A program made the position numbers and the translations under genes. Below are positions 8,126 through 16,720 of a stretch of 64,000 bases of DNA, one piece after another. Under the pieces are notes generated by a model that did no database searches, was not told the origin of the DNA, and saw only the letters and a list, made by a program, of their open reading frames with translations. Source of the DNA: an uncultured Caryophanales bacterium (lineage in GTDB: Bacteria > Bacillota_I > Bacilli_A > RF39 > UBA660). The DNA is taken from positions 26,145 through 90,144 of the forward strand of contig CAMYVT010000002.1 in the NCBI GenBank assembly GCA_947302515.1, given 5' to 3'. Numbering within the stretch: the stretch's first letter is position 1; each line of letters begins with the position of its first letter.

Positions 8126-8752
8126 TCACTCTTTAGTACACTTAACATAATATATAGGCATACCCTTACCCGAAAATTTATCTTCATACTCTGTAGTAAT
8201 TAAAGGCATATTATCATTATGTAAATCTAAAGACACATCTTCTAAAGTATAACCATGAGTACTATAACTAACCAATGAATACTGAAATAAATCTCTATTA
8301 TCAGTTCTCATTTCAATAATCTTTTTATCTTTAAAAATAGAATCATATTTATCTAAAAAAATACTACTAGATAGTCTTCTTAATTGATGTCTTTTTTTAG
8401 GCCATGGATCAGAAAAATTTAAATAAATGCAACTAATCTCATGGTTAAAAAACTTATCAATATTTAAAGCATCCGCTCTTATCATAATAAGATTAGAAAT
8501 CCCATCAGGTATTTTAGGTAAAGCTTTCGCAATAACACTATCATATTTTTCAATACCTATATAATTAATATTGGGGTTATTTAAAGCACTATTAATAATA
8601 AATTGTCCTTTACCCATACCAATTTCTATATATATTGGATTATTATTATGAAACAACTCATTCCAATGACCAATATAATCTTCAGGATTACATATTAAAT
8701 AAGATGACTCATTCATTATTTCTTCTTTATTTTTAACATTCCTAAGACGCAT
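8126..8752 (-). CDS. trmB: tRNA (guanine-N7-)-methyltransferase
   Basis: The 208-residue protein methylates G46 of tRNAs using S-adenosylmethionine. The SAM-binding loop is IEIGMGKGQFI, the acidic residue after strand 2 is in NYIGIEKYDSVI, and the TrmB signature is NFSDPWPKKRHQLRR. The C-terminal TTEYEDKFSGKGMPIYYVK is also typical of the family. I start it at the ATG at 8752 (MRLRNVKNKEE) because AGGTGAT lies at the right distance; the frame extends 45 bases further without a ribosome binding site. Confidence 0.95.
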   Translation of the reverse strand: MRLRNVKNKEEIMNESSYLICNPEDYIGHWNELFHNNNPIYIEIGMGKGQFIINSALNNPNINYIGIEKYDSVIAKALPKIPDGISNLIMIRADALNIDKFFNHEISCIYLNFSDPWPKKRHQLRRLSSSIFLDKYDSIFKDKKIIEMRTDNRDLFQYSLVSYSTHGYTLEDVSLDLHNDNMPLITTEYEDKFSGKGMPIYYVKCTKE

Positions 8753-8906
8753 AAAATCACCTATAATTATTTTATCATATAAAACAGAATACAACAAAAG
8801 AATAAATGCATAAAAGCTTAAAAAGTGATTATTAAATACACTAACTAAAACATAAAGAAGAAGAATAAAAAAACTATTACAAATTATATATCAACAGCCC
8901 GTTCTA

Positions 8907-8915
8907 TGATATACT
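8907..8915 (+). promoter_or_regulatory. Extended -10 promoter of the first Fem ligase gene
   Basis: TGATATACT is an extended -10 (TGn plus TATACT). No good -35 is seen at the usual distance. It lies 25 bases before the start codon region with GAGAGG. Confidence 0.5.
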
Positions 8916-8940
8916 ATTAAATGGAAGAGAGGTTACATAA

Positions 8941-10269
8941 ATGCTTAAACTAAAAAATATCGAAAAAGAAAAATTTGATGAATATGTAAAAAATCATAAA
9001 ACAAAATCTCATTTTCTACAATCTCTTTCATGGGGAGAATTTTCAAAAATTAAAAAAAATCTTACCCCATATTACTTAGGATTAGTAAATGAAGAAGATA
9101 AACTAGTAGCCGCAACACTTCTATTAGAAAAGAAATTACCATTAAACAAATGTTATTTCTATGCTCCTAGAGGATTTGTTATTGATTATAAAAAGAAAGA
9201 ATTAGTAAGAGAAATGACAAAAAAGGTAGTAGAGTTTGCTAAAAATAAAAAAGCTATTTTTATAAAAATAGATCCTGATATTATACGTAAAAGTATAAAT
9301 TATAATAATGAAGAAAAAGATAATGAAGATTATGATAATATTTTTCAAACACTTAAATCTTGTGGATTTAAACATCAAGGATATACTAAAAACTTTGAAA
9401 CTATGCAACCAAGATATACTTTTAGAATAGATTTATTACAAGAATTAGAGGAAATAGAATCACACTTTTCTAAAACTACAAAGCAAAGAATTGCTAAAGC
9501 AGAAAAACTAGATACAGAAGTAGTAATAGGAAATAAAAATGATATTAAAGAGTTTTACCATCTTATGACTTTAACGGAATCACGAAAAGATTTTATTTCA
9601 TATAATGAAGATTATTATGAAACACTATATGAAATATTCAATGGTAATTCATCATCTAAAGCAACACTTTTCTTAGGAAAAATTAATTTTTCTAAAACCA
9701 TCAATGCATTAGAGAAAAATTTAAAAGTAATAAATAATCAAATTTCTATACTACCAATAGATAATCTAAGTAAAAGTGCAAAAGTAAAATTAACAGAACT
9801 TTCAAAACAAAAAGAAAATATTCAATCAGAAATAGAAAAATATAAAGAAGCAAAAAAAGAATATGGTAATGAAATAACACTAAGTGCTCATATGATTATT
9901 GAATACGGAAATAAAGCATGGGTATTATATGCAGGAAATCATAATGTATTAAGTGAAACATATGTTAATTATAAAACATATTATGAGCACTTAAAGTATT
10001 GCAAAGAAAAAGGCATTGAAATATATGATCAATTCGGAACAATAGGTGATTTATCAAATGATAATCCTAGATTAGGTCTACATGAATTTAAGAAAAAATT
10101 TGGTGGGGATTATATAGAATTTATTGGAGAATGGGATTATATTACAAACCCATTATTCTACTTTGTATTTACAAAGCTTGTTCCTATATATAGAAAATTA
10201 ATTAGAAAAAGAAGTAAAAAACAATTAGAAAATGAAATAACTAATGAAAATAAAAAAGAGACTGAATAG
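8941..10269 (+). CDS. FemX/FemA-type peptidoglycan bridge aminoacyltransferase
   Basis: The 442-residue product has the Fem layout: two GNAT-like halves. The first contains HFLQSLSWGEFSKIKK and YAPRGFVIDY; the second contains AHMIIEYGNKAWVLYAGNHN and GIEIYDQFGTIGDL. Between them a helical arm (about residues 247-305) is inserted. Family members transfer an amino acid from tRNA to the lipid II side chain; the residue used here is unknown. A second copy lies at 57291-58541. It stands alone between a promoter and a terminator whose stem overlaps its stop codon. Confidence 0.9.
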   Translation: MLKLKNIEKEKFDEYVKNHKTKSHFLQSLSWGEFSKIKKNLTPYYLGLVNEEDKLVAATLLLEKKLPLNKCYFYAPRGFVIDYKKKELVREMTKKVVEFAKNKKAIFIKIDPDIIRKSINYNNEEKDNEDYDNIFQTLKSCGFKHQGYTKNFETMQPRYTFRIDLLQELEEIESHFSKTTKQRIAKAEKLDTEVVIGNKNDIKEFYHLMTLTESRKDFISYNEDYYETLYEIFNGNSSSKATLFLGKINFSKTINALEKNLKVINNQISILPIDNLSKSAKVKLTELSKQKENIQSEIEKYKEAKKEYGNEITLSAHMIIEYGNKAWVLYAGNHNVLSETYVNYKTYYEHLKYCKEKGIEIYDQFGTIGDLSNDNPRLGLHEFKKKFGGDYIEFIGEWDYITNPLFYFVFTKLVPIYRKLIRKRSKKQLENEITNENKKETE

Positions 10270-10277
10270 TCTCTTTT
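10254..10277. terminator. Bidirectional terminator
   Basis: AAAAGAGACT, loop GAAT and AGTCTCTTTT form a 10-pair stem. The stop codon of the Fem gene lies in it, and it also ends the convergent WXG100-like unit. Confidence 0.85.
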
Positions 10278-10278
10278 A

Positions 10279-10599
10279 TTAACCAGTAACTGGACCGTTT
10301 GCTTGCTCAGAAGCTTGTGCATCAGCTGCACTATAAGTATCAGTTGCATTATGTATAGTAATACTTGTTGCAACTAATTTGTCATAAAGTGGTTTGTATT
10401 TACTTTCAAATTGTCTGATATCTGCTGCTCTAGAGGCAATAGAACCATCACTTTGCCAGTTTTGCCCAAATAATTTACCCATTGTATCTGTTTGCGTATC
10501 AAAAACATCATTGATAGCATTAGCGATACTATAAATATCTTCTGCATCTCTTCTAGCAATAGCATAATCAGTTAATATTATATCTCCATTATCACTCAT
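10279..10599 (-). CDS. WXG100-like small helical protein
   Basis: This 106-residue protein has no signal peptide. It is predicted all-helical with a central turn NWQSDGS, matching the W-x-x-x-G style turn of ESAT-6/WXG100-type helical hairpins, and Ala-rich flanking helices (SIANAINDVFDTQTDTMGKL; TSITIHNATDTYSAADAQAS). WXG100 proteins are exported by type VII systems, usually as dimers. It is the second gene of a two-gene unit with 10603-10914 and ends at a strong terminator. Whether it is a structural partner or a chaperone for a larger substrate is not visible. Confidence 0.65.
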   Translation of the reverse strand: MSDNGDIILTDYAIARRDAEDIYSIANAINDVFDTQTDTMGKLFGQNWQSDGSIASRAADIRQFESKYKPLYDKLVATSITIHNATDTYSAADAQASEQANGPVTG

Positions 10600-10602
10600 C
10601 TA

Positions 10603-10914
10603 TTACACCTCAATTCTATTAATCATACTAGTGTCATCTGCAACGTCTTGATCAGCTGTATCTAATGTTTTAGCAGCATCAACTATACCCTCTCCATGAG
10701 CAGATAAATTTCTAGCAAATTCTAATAAGTAATCCCTTTCTTCAGTATAAGCTTGACGAAAAGAAAGATAACCACCACCAGAAGTCCAAACAGTTAAAAG
10801 TTCATCCACTGTACTAATTAAATTATTAATTTTAGCAGACAAATCAGAAGCATTAGTTATTGTATCTTCTCCTCTTTGTGCCATATCCGTAGTTTTAATA
10901 ATTCCACCTGACAT
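10603..10914 (-). CDS. WXG100-like small helical protein
   Basis: The 103-residue product has two helices around a turn VWTSGGGYLSFRQAY, with Trp and Gly spaced as W-x-x-G, and no signal peptide. The N-terminal MSGGIIKTTDM start is shared in style with 46323-46631 (MSGGRGDYIHDR), suggesting that the two loci are related. It is the first gene of the two-gene unit, behind an extended -10 promoter, with GGAGG at a good distance. A type VII substrate role is inferred from the turn, size and neighbours. Confidence 0.65.
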   Translation of the reverse strand: MSGGIIKTTDMAQRGEDTITNASDLSAKINNLISTVDELLTVWTSGGGYLSFRQAYTEERDYLLEFARNLSAHGEGIVDAAKTLDTADQDVADDTSMINRIEV

Positions 10915-10939
10915 TTCACTACCTCCATTCTATAAATTA

Positions 10940-10948
10940 ATTATAGCA
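10940..10948 (-). promoter_or_regulatory. Extended -10 promoter of the two-gene WXG100 unit
   Basis: The minus strand reads TGCTATAAT, 25 bases ahead of the start of the 10914 gene; TTTGTA 16 bases further upstream may serve as a weak -35. Confidence 0.55.
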
Positions 10949-10967
10949 TCATTTTAAATAATACAAA

Positions 10968-10996
10968 ATAAAGTGTCATAAAAATGACACTTTTTT
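10968..10996 (-). terminator. Terminator of the hydrolase/WXG100 operon
   Basis: AAGTGTCAT, an A/T loop and ATGACACTT followed by TTTATTTT on the minus strand. Confidence 0.75.
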
Positions 10997-11001
10997 ACAC
11001 T

Positions 11002-11289
11002 CTATATTTTAATAGCAGCTAATTCGTCTTCCAATTCTTGAATCGTTTTAGCAACTTCTTTAATATATTCGCCAAACTCATCCATACGAGTTATTTTAGA
11101 AGCAATAGCTCTTGTATTATCATTATTGGTAGAAGCAAACTCTGTTTTACCTTCACCTTTCCAAGAAGATAAATCTTGATTAATATTTGTAGAATATGTA
11201 GAAGTAGATTTTGCCATATTTTCTGATGCATCAACTATTTTTTCACCAGCAGAAGTAACTTGTTCAATATCACATACAAATTTTGCCAT
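11002..11289 (-). CDS. WXG100-like small helical protein
   Basis: The 95-residue product starts MAKFVCDIEQVTSAGEKI and has two long helices joined by the turn SSWKGEGKTEF, the clearest W-x-G turn in this window. There is no signal peptide. I set the start at 11289; the longer frame to 11403 only reads the low-complexity end of the preceding gene in another frame. It sits 1 base after the stop of the 489-residue hydrolase fusion, so co-expression is close. Small WXG100 proteins beside a large WXG-domain effector commonly act as its secretion partner; that role is inferred. Confidence 0.75.
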   Translation of the reverse strand: MAKFVCDIEQVTSAGEKIVDASENMAKSTSTYSTNINQDLSSWKGEGKTEFASTNNDNTRAIASKITRMDEFGEYIKEVAKTIQELEDELAAIKI

Positions 11290-11290
11290 A

Positions 11291-12760
11291 TTATACAGCC
11301 ACCCCTTCACTTGATTCATTATTACTTGATGAATCTTCTTTATTATTATCATTATCTTGAGAATTATCATTGTTGTCATTATCACTATTAGCATTACTAT
11401 CACTATTATTCTGAGAATTATTTGTTACTGCAGTATTATTCGTAATAGTAACTCTAGGAGCAGTAGGTACAGTAACTGGATCGTTTGATGCTTCAGCAGT
11501 ATTCTTACCAACATATCTCAAAACTCCATCCCAACTTTTATTAGAATAATTAGTAATACTTATTTCATTACCACTAGAATCACCATCTTGTCCATCACTA
11601 TTTCCATGAGCACCTATTAATTTTCCATTTCCTATATACATTTCTGTATGCTTTCCTTCATTAAGAACAACATCACCCGGTTGTAATGTATTAACATCAG
11701 GAGTCCCAGGAATCCACTCAAATCCAGCTCTTACAAAAGCCTGTCTCATATTACCAGTATAAGTAGCTCCTGATTCTTTAACGTTAATTCCAGCAGCTTC
11801 ATAAGAAGAAATTACAAATGATGAACAATCATAATTTGGATTCCCCCAACGAGTTTGTTGGGAATATCCATGAGAGTTATCAGCAGCTGTAGCAGTAGCC
11901 CAATCTATAGCACTAGCCACTTTAACACCAACAGTATATTTAGCATTTACTCCCTTATTTTCTATCTTAGTAATATAATTTCCAATTTCATTTTGGAAAT
12001 TTTCTTCTCCATTTTCTTTCCATTTATCATTGATAAAGAATTGAATCTTACCATCTGTATTATCATTTATTTCACCAATAATACATTTAAATTTTTGACC
12101 ATCACTTAAAGTAAATTCAAGTTCATCTCCTACTTCACCATAAGCTTTGGAACAAGCAATGATAAACATTCCACCTATTGTTGCATATCCAGCAGCATTA
12201 TAAACTAAATCCTCATGTTTAAATAATTTCTTACCTAGCTCGCTTAATGAATCAACAACTACTTTCTTATGGTCAATTCCTTTAACTTTCTCTTTTATTT
12301 CAACTGGTTTAGCAGGCTCAACTGCAGTAGTTTTTGTAGGAGTTGTATAAGAGGTACTACTATGTCCTCCTCCTGTAGATCCACCGCCAGTAGATCCTCC
12401 TCCCATATATCCACCACCAGAATAGCTTCCAGAATAACTCCCTGATCCACTTTTAGAAGCTTTCTCAGCAGCTGCTTTTTCTTTTGAAGACTGAAATTTT
12501 AATCCATTTTGCAAAGTTGTATGAGAAGCAACTACACTATTAATATATCCAGATGTATTAGAAAACTTAGTAGCACAAGCAGATATATTATTTGAAATGC
12601 AAGAAGTGGCATTTTTAAATGCACTAGCTATTTCACTATCACTACAAGAACTATCATAACCACTTACCTTACTAGATAAGTCTGTTAATGAAGTGGTTAA
12701 TGAATCTATAGATGTTGCTCCTGATTCCACTGTATCAGTTTCTATCATAAATAAAGTCAT
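11291..12760 (-). CDS. Leaderless peptidoglycan hydrolase with WXG/LXG-like N-terminus
   Basis: Of 489 residues, the first 100 are helical and resemble a WXG100/LXG module (SLTTSLTDLSSKVSGYDSS onward) without a signal peptide. A Gly/Ser linker follows (SGSYSGSYSGGGYMGGG), then a middle domain of about 110 residues. At residues 285-420 there is a cysteine-peptidase/amidase domain: HGYSQQTRWGNPNYDCSSF (Cys near 311), GDVVLNEGKHTEMYIGNG (His near 370) and IGAHGNSDGQDG. This resembles phage endolysin domains of the Amidase_5/NlpC-P60 group. A Ser/Asn/Asp-rich tail of about 70 residues ends it. It probably cleaves peptidoglycan after export by a type VII route. Confidence 0.75.
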   Translation of the reverse strand: MTLFMIETDTVESGATSIDSLTTSLTDLSSKVSGYDSSCSDSEIASAFKNATSCISNNISACATKFSNTSGYINSVVASHTTLQNGLKFQSSKEKAAAEKASKSGSGSYSGSYSGGGYMGGGSTGGGSTGGGHSSTSYTTPTKTTAVEPAKPVEIKEKVKGIDHKKVVVDSLSELGKKLFKHEDLVYNAAGYATIGGMFIIACSKAYGEVGDELEFTLSDGQKFKCIIGEINDNTDGKIQFFINDKWKENGEENFQNEIGNYITKIENKGVNAKYTVGVKVASAIDWATATAADNSHGYSQQTRWGNPNYDCSSFVISSYEAAGINVKESGATYTGNMRQAFVRAGFEWIPGTPDVNTLQPGDVVLNEGKHTEMYIGNGKLIGAHGNSDGQDGDSSGNEISITNYSNKSWDGVLRYVGKNTAEASNDPVTVPTAPRVTITNNTAVTNNSQNNSDSNANSDNDNNDNSQDNDNNKEDSSSNNESSEGVAV

Positions 12761-12778
12761 AAATAAACCTCCTTATTA

Positions 12779-13675
12779 CTATGTATTAGTAGTTTCACCG
12801 GTATAACGTAAAACTCCATTCCATGGGAAAGAATAATAACCGGAAACACTAATTTCTCCACCATTAGAGTCTCCGTTAACACCATCACTATCACCATGAG
12901 CTCCAACATTCATTCCATCACCGATATACATCTCGGTATGTTCACCTTCATTTAATAAAATATCTCCAGGTTGCAGAGATTCAACATCAGGGTTACCTGG
13001 AATCCATTCAAATCCCATTGAAGTAAAAGCACTTCTCATGTCACCAGTATAAGTAGCTCCTGCGTCTTTTACTCCAAAGCCAGCAGCATCATATGCTGAA
13101 ATAACAAGAGAAGAACAGTCGTAGTTTGGATTCCCCCAACGAGTTTGTTGAGAATAACCATGAGAATCATCAGCTGCAATAGCTAAAGCCCAATCAATAG
13201 CATTTTGTACTGATCCAGATATTGATCCCATAGAAATTGTTTTTCCACTAGAATAATCCTTTGTCGGAATACTAGTAGCTTCTAATTTTGTTCCACAAAT
13301 AGCATTTAAAGTACTTAAAGCTTCTTCCTTGTATCTTCTCATATCATCAGAATAATTATTCATTTCACTTGAATATTTAGATTGAGCACGCGCATCTTTA
13401 TTTCTACAAGCTATATTGTAGTTATCAGAAGCAGTATTATAAGCTCTTTCATACTCAAGATAATTATTATAAGACACACACGCAGAAGCCAATTGATTTA
13501 ATTGATTAATCACAGTATTAATATAACTATTTAAAACATCATTACTTTGTGTACTTAAACTAGTAAAGGAATTACCCTTCCAAGAAGAACCTAACGAATC
13601 AACTTGTGAAGTAAATTTAGTACCTAATGATTGTATTGTCTTAGCATCAGATTGAACTTCTCCACTACTAACCAT
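12779..13675 (-). CDS. Leaderless WXG100-peptidoglycan hydrolase fusion
   Basis: The 298-residue product begins with a WXG100-like module (VDSLGSSWKGNSF as the turn, near residue 33), extended by a coiled segment (residues 70-135). The C-terminal domain (about residues 158-293) is a close paralogue of the one in the next gene: HGYSQQTRWGNPNYDCSSL with Cys near 187 and GEHTEMYIGDG with His near 246. It has no signal peptide and no tail. GGAGGAGG precedes the ATG. It heads an operon with the 489-residue enzyme (18-base gap) and a WXG100 protein. Export through type VII machinery and wall cleavage are inferred. Confidence 0.78.
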   Translation of the reverse strand: MVSSGEVQSDAKTIQSLGTKFTSQVDSLGSSWKGNSFTSLSTQSNDVLNSYINTVINQLNQLASACVSYNNYLEYERAYNTASDNYNIACRNKDARAQSKYSSEMNNYSDDMRRYKEEALSTLNAICGTKLEATSIPTKDYSSGKTISMGSISGSVQNAIDWALAIAADDSHGYSQQTRWGNPNYDCSSLVISAYDAAGFGVKDAGATYTGDMRSAFTSMGFEWIPGNPDVESLQPGDILLNEGEHTEMYIGDGMNVGAHGDSDGVNGDSNGGEISVSGYYSFPWNGVLRYTGETTNT

Positions 13676-13765
13676 AAGCCTCCTCCTTTACCCTATACTA
13701 CAATTTTAGCATTACTATATAATAATAACAAATAATTTTAACTATTTTTTGCTCTCTTTACAGTC

Positions 13766-15418
13766 TTATTTTCTAATAAAAATCTTAGAAATACTTTTAA
13801 AGAAATTACCACCAAATACTCTTTTTGTTAAATTAGACTTATATGCATATAAAAAGTATACACAAACACCTATAAGAGCATATAAAAGAATAATAAATAA
13901 ATTAACTATTCTTCCAGTAGAAAAAACTGGAATAAATATTCTTACTAATAAAAGAACAAAAACCATTAAAAATGCCCCACATAGTATATCAACAAAACTC
14001 TTAATTACTCCTTCAAATGATATTTCATATTTATAATGTAATATAAATAAACAAATAATCATAGAAACCATATAACCAAAAATGGTAGCAGTAATAAAAC
14101 CATAATATGGAGGTAAACCAATACTTACAAAAGTACGAAGCAAACTATAATTTAAGATAATTTTTACAAGTACTCCAATTAATAAACAATAGAAAACATT
14201 CTTATAATCTTTTAATGTTTGCAAAATTGTTATTACAGTTGTGAACAAAGATATTAATAAACCTACAAATATATAGTAGCTTAAAATACTAGATCCAAAT
14301 AAACTTTCCCCATAAAATAAATTCCAAATAGATTTAGATAAAAAACATATGCCAAAAGTCATAGGTACTGTAAAATACAATAACATGTTAATAGATTGTT
14401 CAACTCTTTTATTAATCTCTTTTTTATCTTTTTTAACAATACTTTCAGTAAGATTAGGTATTAAACTAACAATAATACCTGCTGAAACAGCAGCAATAAT
14501 CATATTAAATTTATGAGCCCATGTAGATAAAATACTATATACAGTTTCTGCATCAACAGCACTATACTCTGCATATTTAACAAGACCTTTAACAACAGTA
14601 AACATATCAACATAATTATAAACTGATTTAAAAAAATCAATCATAATAAATGGTATAGCATAAATAATGATTTTTCTAATGATCATTTTATCTGTAATTA
14701 ATGGTTCATTAACATCTCTTACTTTTTCATTAAACTTATTACGATTTTTTAAATATTTATCCAATAAATAAAAATATGATATTAATGCACCAAATGTTGC
14801 ACCAAAAAGTGCAACACCTACAACATTAGATAATGATAAATGAAATACTTTTAAAGTTATTAAACTACCAAATACAATTATTAAGACTCTAATCAATTGT
14901 TCTAATACTTGAGAAATAGATGGTGGACTCATAAAACGATGCCCCTCAAAATATCCCCTATAAACACTTAATATTGGACCAATTAATATTGCAGAAGAAA
15001 TAACTCTTATAACAAGTGTTATATCTTGAATACTATTTCCTCCAGAAACATTGCCTAATATTGCTTTGGCAAGAAAAGGAGCAAAAATAAATATAATTAA
15101 GAAACATATTATTCCAAGAACAATTGATATCTTTTTACCCAATTGAAAAGCTCTCTTTTTAGCCTTACTATAACCTAAAGTTTGATATTCAGAAACTATT
15201 TTACTTATAGCTAGAGGAACTCCTGCTGATGAAAAAGAAATAAAGAATAAATATATAGTATAAGCATAACCATATAATGCACCTCCTTCATCACCAATAA
15301 TGGCATGAAAAGGTATTACATACAATATGCCTAATATTTTTGTTAAAACAATACCAATAGATGTAATAATAGCACCTTTAACAAATGTATTTTTTCTCAT
15401 CGTAACATCCTTTTTCAT
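13766..15418 (-). CDS. MurJ/YtgP-type lipid II flippase (MVF family)
   Basis: This 550-residue integral membrane protein has about 14 membrane helices. It opens with FVKGAIITSIGIVLTKILG and contains the family segment YTIYLFFISFSSAGVPLAISKIVSEY, where the conserved GxPxAxSK stretch lies. It belongs to the polysaccharide/lipid II flippase family (YtgP, SpoVB, MurJ). Flipping lipid II across the membrane is the most likely job in a walled, apparently non-sporulating organism, but SpoVB-like specificity cannot be excluded. The ATG at 15418 is preferred because GGAGG of the in-frame upstream ATGGAGGAT is its ribosome binding site. Confidence 0.85.
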   Translation of the reverse strand: MKKDVTMRKNTFVKGAIITSIGIVLTKILGILYVIPFHAIIGDEGGALYGYAYTIYLFFISFSSAGVPLAISKIVSEYQTLGYSKAKKRAFQLGKKISIVLGIICFLIIFIFAPFLAKAILGNVSGGNSIQDITLVIRVISSAILIGPILSVYRGYFEGHRFMSPPSISQVLEQLIRVLIIVFGSLITLKVFHLSLSNVVGVALFGATFGALISYFYLLDKYLKNRNKFNEKVRDVNEPLITDKMIIRKIIIYAIPFIMIDFFKSVYNYVDMFTVVKGLVKYAEYSAVDAETVYSILSTWAHKFNMIIAAVSAGIIVSLIPNLTESIVKKDKKEINKRVEQSINMLLYFTVPMTFGICFLSKSIWNLFYGESLFGSSILSYYIFVGLLISLFTTVITILQTLKDYKNVFYCLLIGVLVKIILNYSLLRTFVSIGLPPYYGFITATIFGYMVSMIICLFILHYKYEISFEGVIKSFVDILCGAFLMVFVLLLVRIFIPVFSTGRIVNLFIILLYALIGVCVYFLYAYKSNLTKRVFGGNFFKSISKIFIRK

Positions 15419-15459
15419 ATTATCCTCCATTATTATTATAATAACACAAATTAATATAC

Positions 15460-15486
15460 AAAAAAAAGAGGCATAAGCCTCTAAAA
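15460..15486 (-). terminator. Terminator of the Fic gene
   Basis: AGAGGC, loop TTAT and GCCTCT followed by an 8-T run on the minus strand; the first arm overlaps the end of the gene. Confidence 0.8.
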
Positions 15487-16644
15487 TAGAAATGAAGTAA
15501 ATTCAAATACTTTACTTTTCTTTTCATCAATATTTTCATTATCATCATAACCAACAAGTTCTGCAAGTTGATTATTTGTTGGTTGAGCATCTCTTCTACG
15601 AAGAGAAGAATGGGCAGTTTTTTCAGAAATCCAGTTAGCAAGAGTCTGTGAAGAACTATAAAATAACAATCTTGATAAACCATCTATATCATATTCATCA
15701 ATACACTTTTTATATTCTTGAGACATAGCTCCTGTTAATAATACTGGAGCAACACCTTGCTTTAATAAATGATGATTTAATATAATACGTCCAGTTCTAC
15801 CGTTACCATCACTAAATGGATGAATACGAATAAAACGAATATGAAATATTGCTTCCTTACGTAAAATATCACAAGATCTATCATACTTTTCTCTTGGAGT
15901 TAATCCAGGTTCATTAGGATCTAAAATAGTCATACCAAAATCATTCTTGTATTCAGCTAATAATCTTTGCATCTCATAAGGAACATCAGCTTTATCAGTA
16001 GGTTCAAAAGAAGCTCCAACTATTTCATTATTAGTCTTTTTAAAACCTAATACTTTATCCTCATTACTTTGATTAACAATATTATTAATAGAAATAATAT
16101 CAGTAATAGATAAATCTTTCTTGCTCATAGCAAAATCAAATGCATCAAGATTATCTTTCTGCATATTAAATGCTTTAGCATAAGCTATACGTCTTTGAGG
16201 AAGGTTCATAAATAAAGTATCCATTTTTTGAAAGGTAGCTCTCTTATCAAAATTACCTTCTGTATCAAAAGCTAAATAATAATGAACATAAGAATCAAAA
16301 TATGAAAAATATTTATTATACAATAAATCAATTTGCTTTTGATCACCAGTTAAAGTATCAGTAAAAACACCATATCTTGAACCTTTAAATACTATTATCT
16401 GTCTAATTATATTGTTTATTTCTTTCTTCTCTTTAAATCCCAATAAATCATAATACTTTTTAGCATCATCATCCATAGTAGTAGAAATAATCATATCAAA
16501 ATTATCTAAATCTTTAAAAGCTTCTTCTATTGTTAAACTTGATCTAGAGAAGGCACCCTTAAAACGAGATAATAAAAATTGGAATAAATCATGTGAAAAA
16601 ATATGACCAGAAATAACAACATTCTCCCATTTATCATATAACAT
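15481..16644 (-). CDS. Fic-domain protein (probable AMPylator or related transferase)
   Basis: The 387-residue product carries a complete Fic motif, HPFSDGNGRTGR, near residues 273-284, in which His is catalytic and the GNGR loop holds phosphates. Fic enzymes usually transfer AMP from ATP to a hydroxyl group on a target protein. The first 200 residues are a separate region without a family I know. No clear inhibitory (S/T)xxxE(G/N) helix was found. I chose the ATG at 16644, seven bases after a GGGGG ribosome binding site; a GTG at 16668 is an alternative. It has its own terminator and follows, on the same strand, an HExxH protein gene. Confidence 0.85.
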   Translation of the reverse strand: MLYDKWENVVISGHIFSHDLFQFLLSRFKGAFSRSSLTIEEAFKDLDNFDMIISTTMDDDAKKYYDLLGFKEKKEINNIIRQIIVFKGSRYGVFTDTLTGDQKQIDLLYNKYFSYFDSYVHYYLAFDTEGNFDKRATFQKMDTLFMNLPQRRIAYAKAFNMQKDNLDAFDFAMSKKDLSITDIISINNIVNQSNEDKVLGFKKTNNEIVGASFEPTDKADVPYEMQRLLAEYKNDFGMTILDPNEPGLTPREKYDRSCDILRKEAIFHIRFIRIHPFSDGNGRTGRIILNHHLLKQGVAPVLLTGAMSQEYKKCIDEYDIDGLSRLLFYSSSQTLANWISEKTAHSSLRRRDAQPTNNQLAELVGYDDNENIDEKKSKVFEFTSFLF

Positions 16645-16694
16645 AACCATACCCCCATTAGTACGCACATTATACCATAAAATAAAGAAAAAGT

Positions 16695-16720
16695 CAAAAA
16701 AAGAAGAGCTAATCTCTTCT
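16695..16720 (-). terminator. Terminator of the HExxH protein gene
   Basis: AGAAGAG, loop ATTAG and CTCTTCT with a 7-T run on the minus strand. Confidence 0.75.

Noticed and set aside
11290..11403. N-terminal extension of the 95-residue WXG100 gene
   Set aside because: It only reads the Asn/Asp-rich tail of the preceding gene in another frame and gives an implausible Ile/Met-rich peptide.
10279..13675. Prophage lysis cassette
   Set aside because: The catalytic domains resemble phage endolysins, but there is no holin, structural or integrase gene, and the N-termini are WXG-like.
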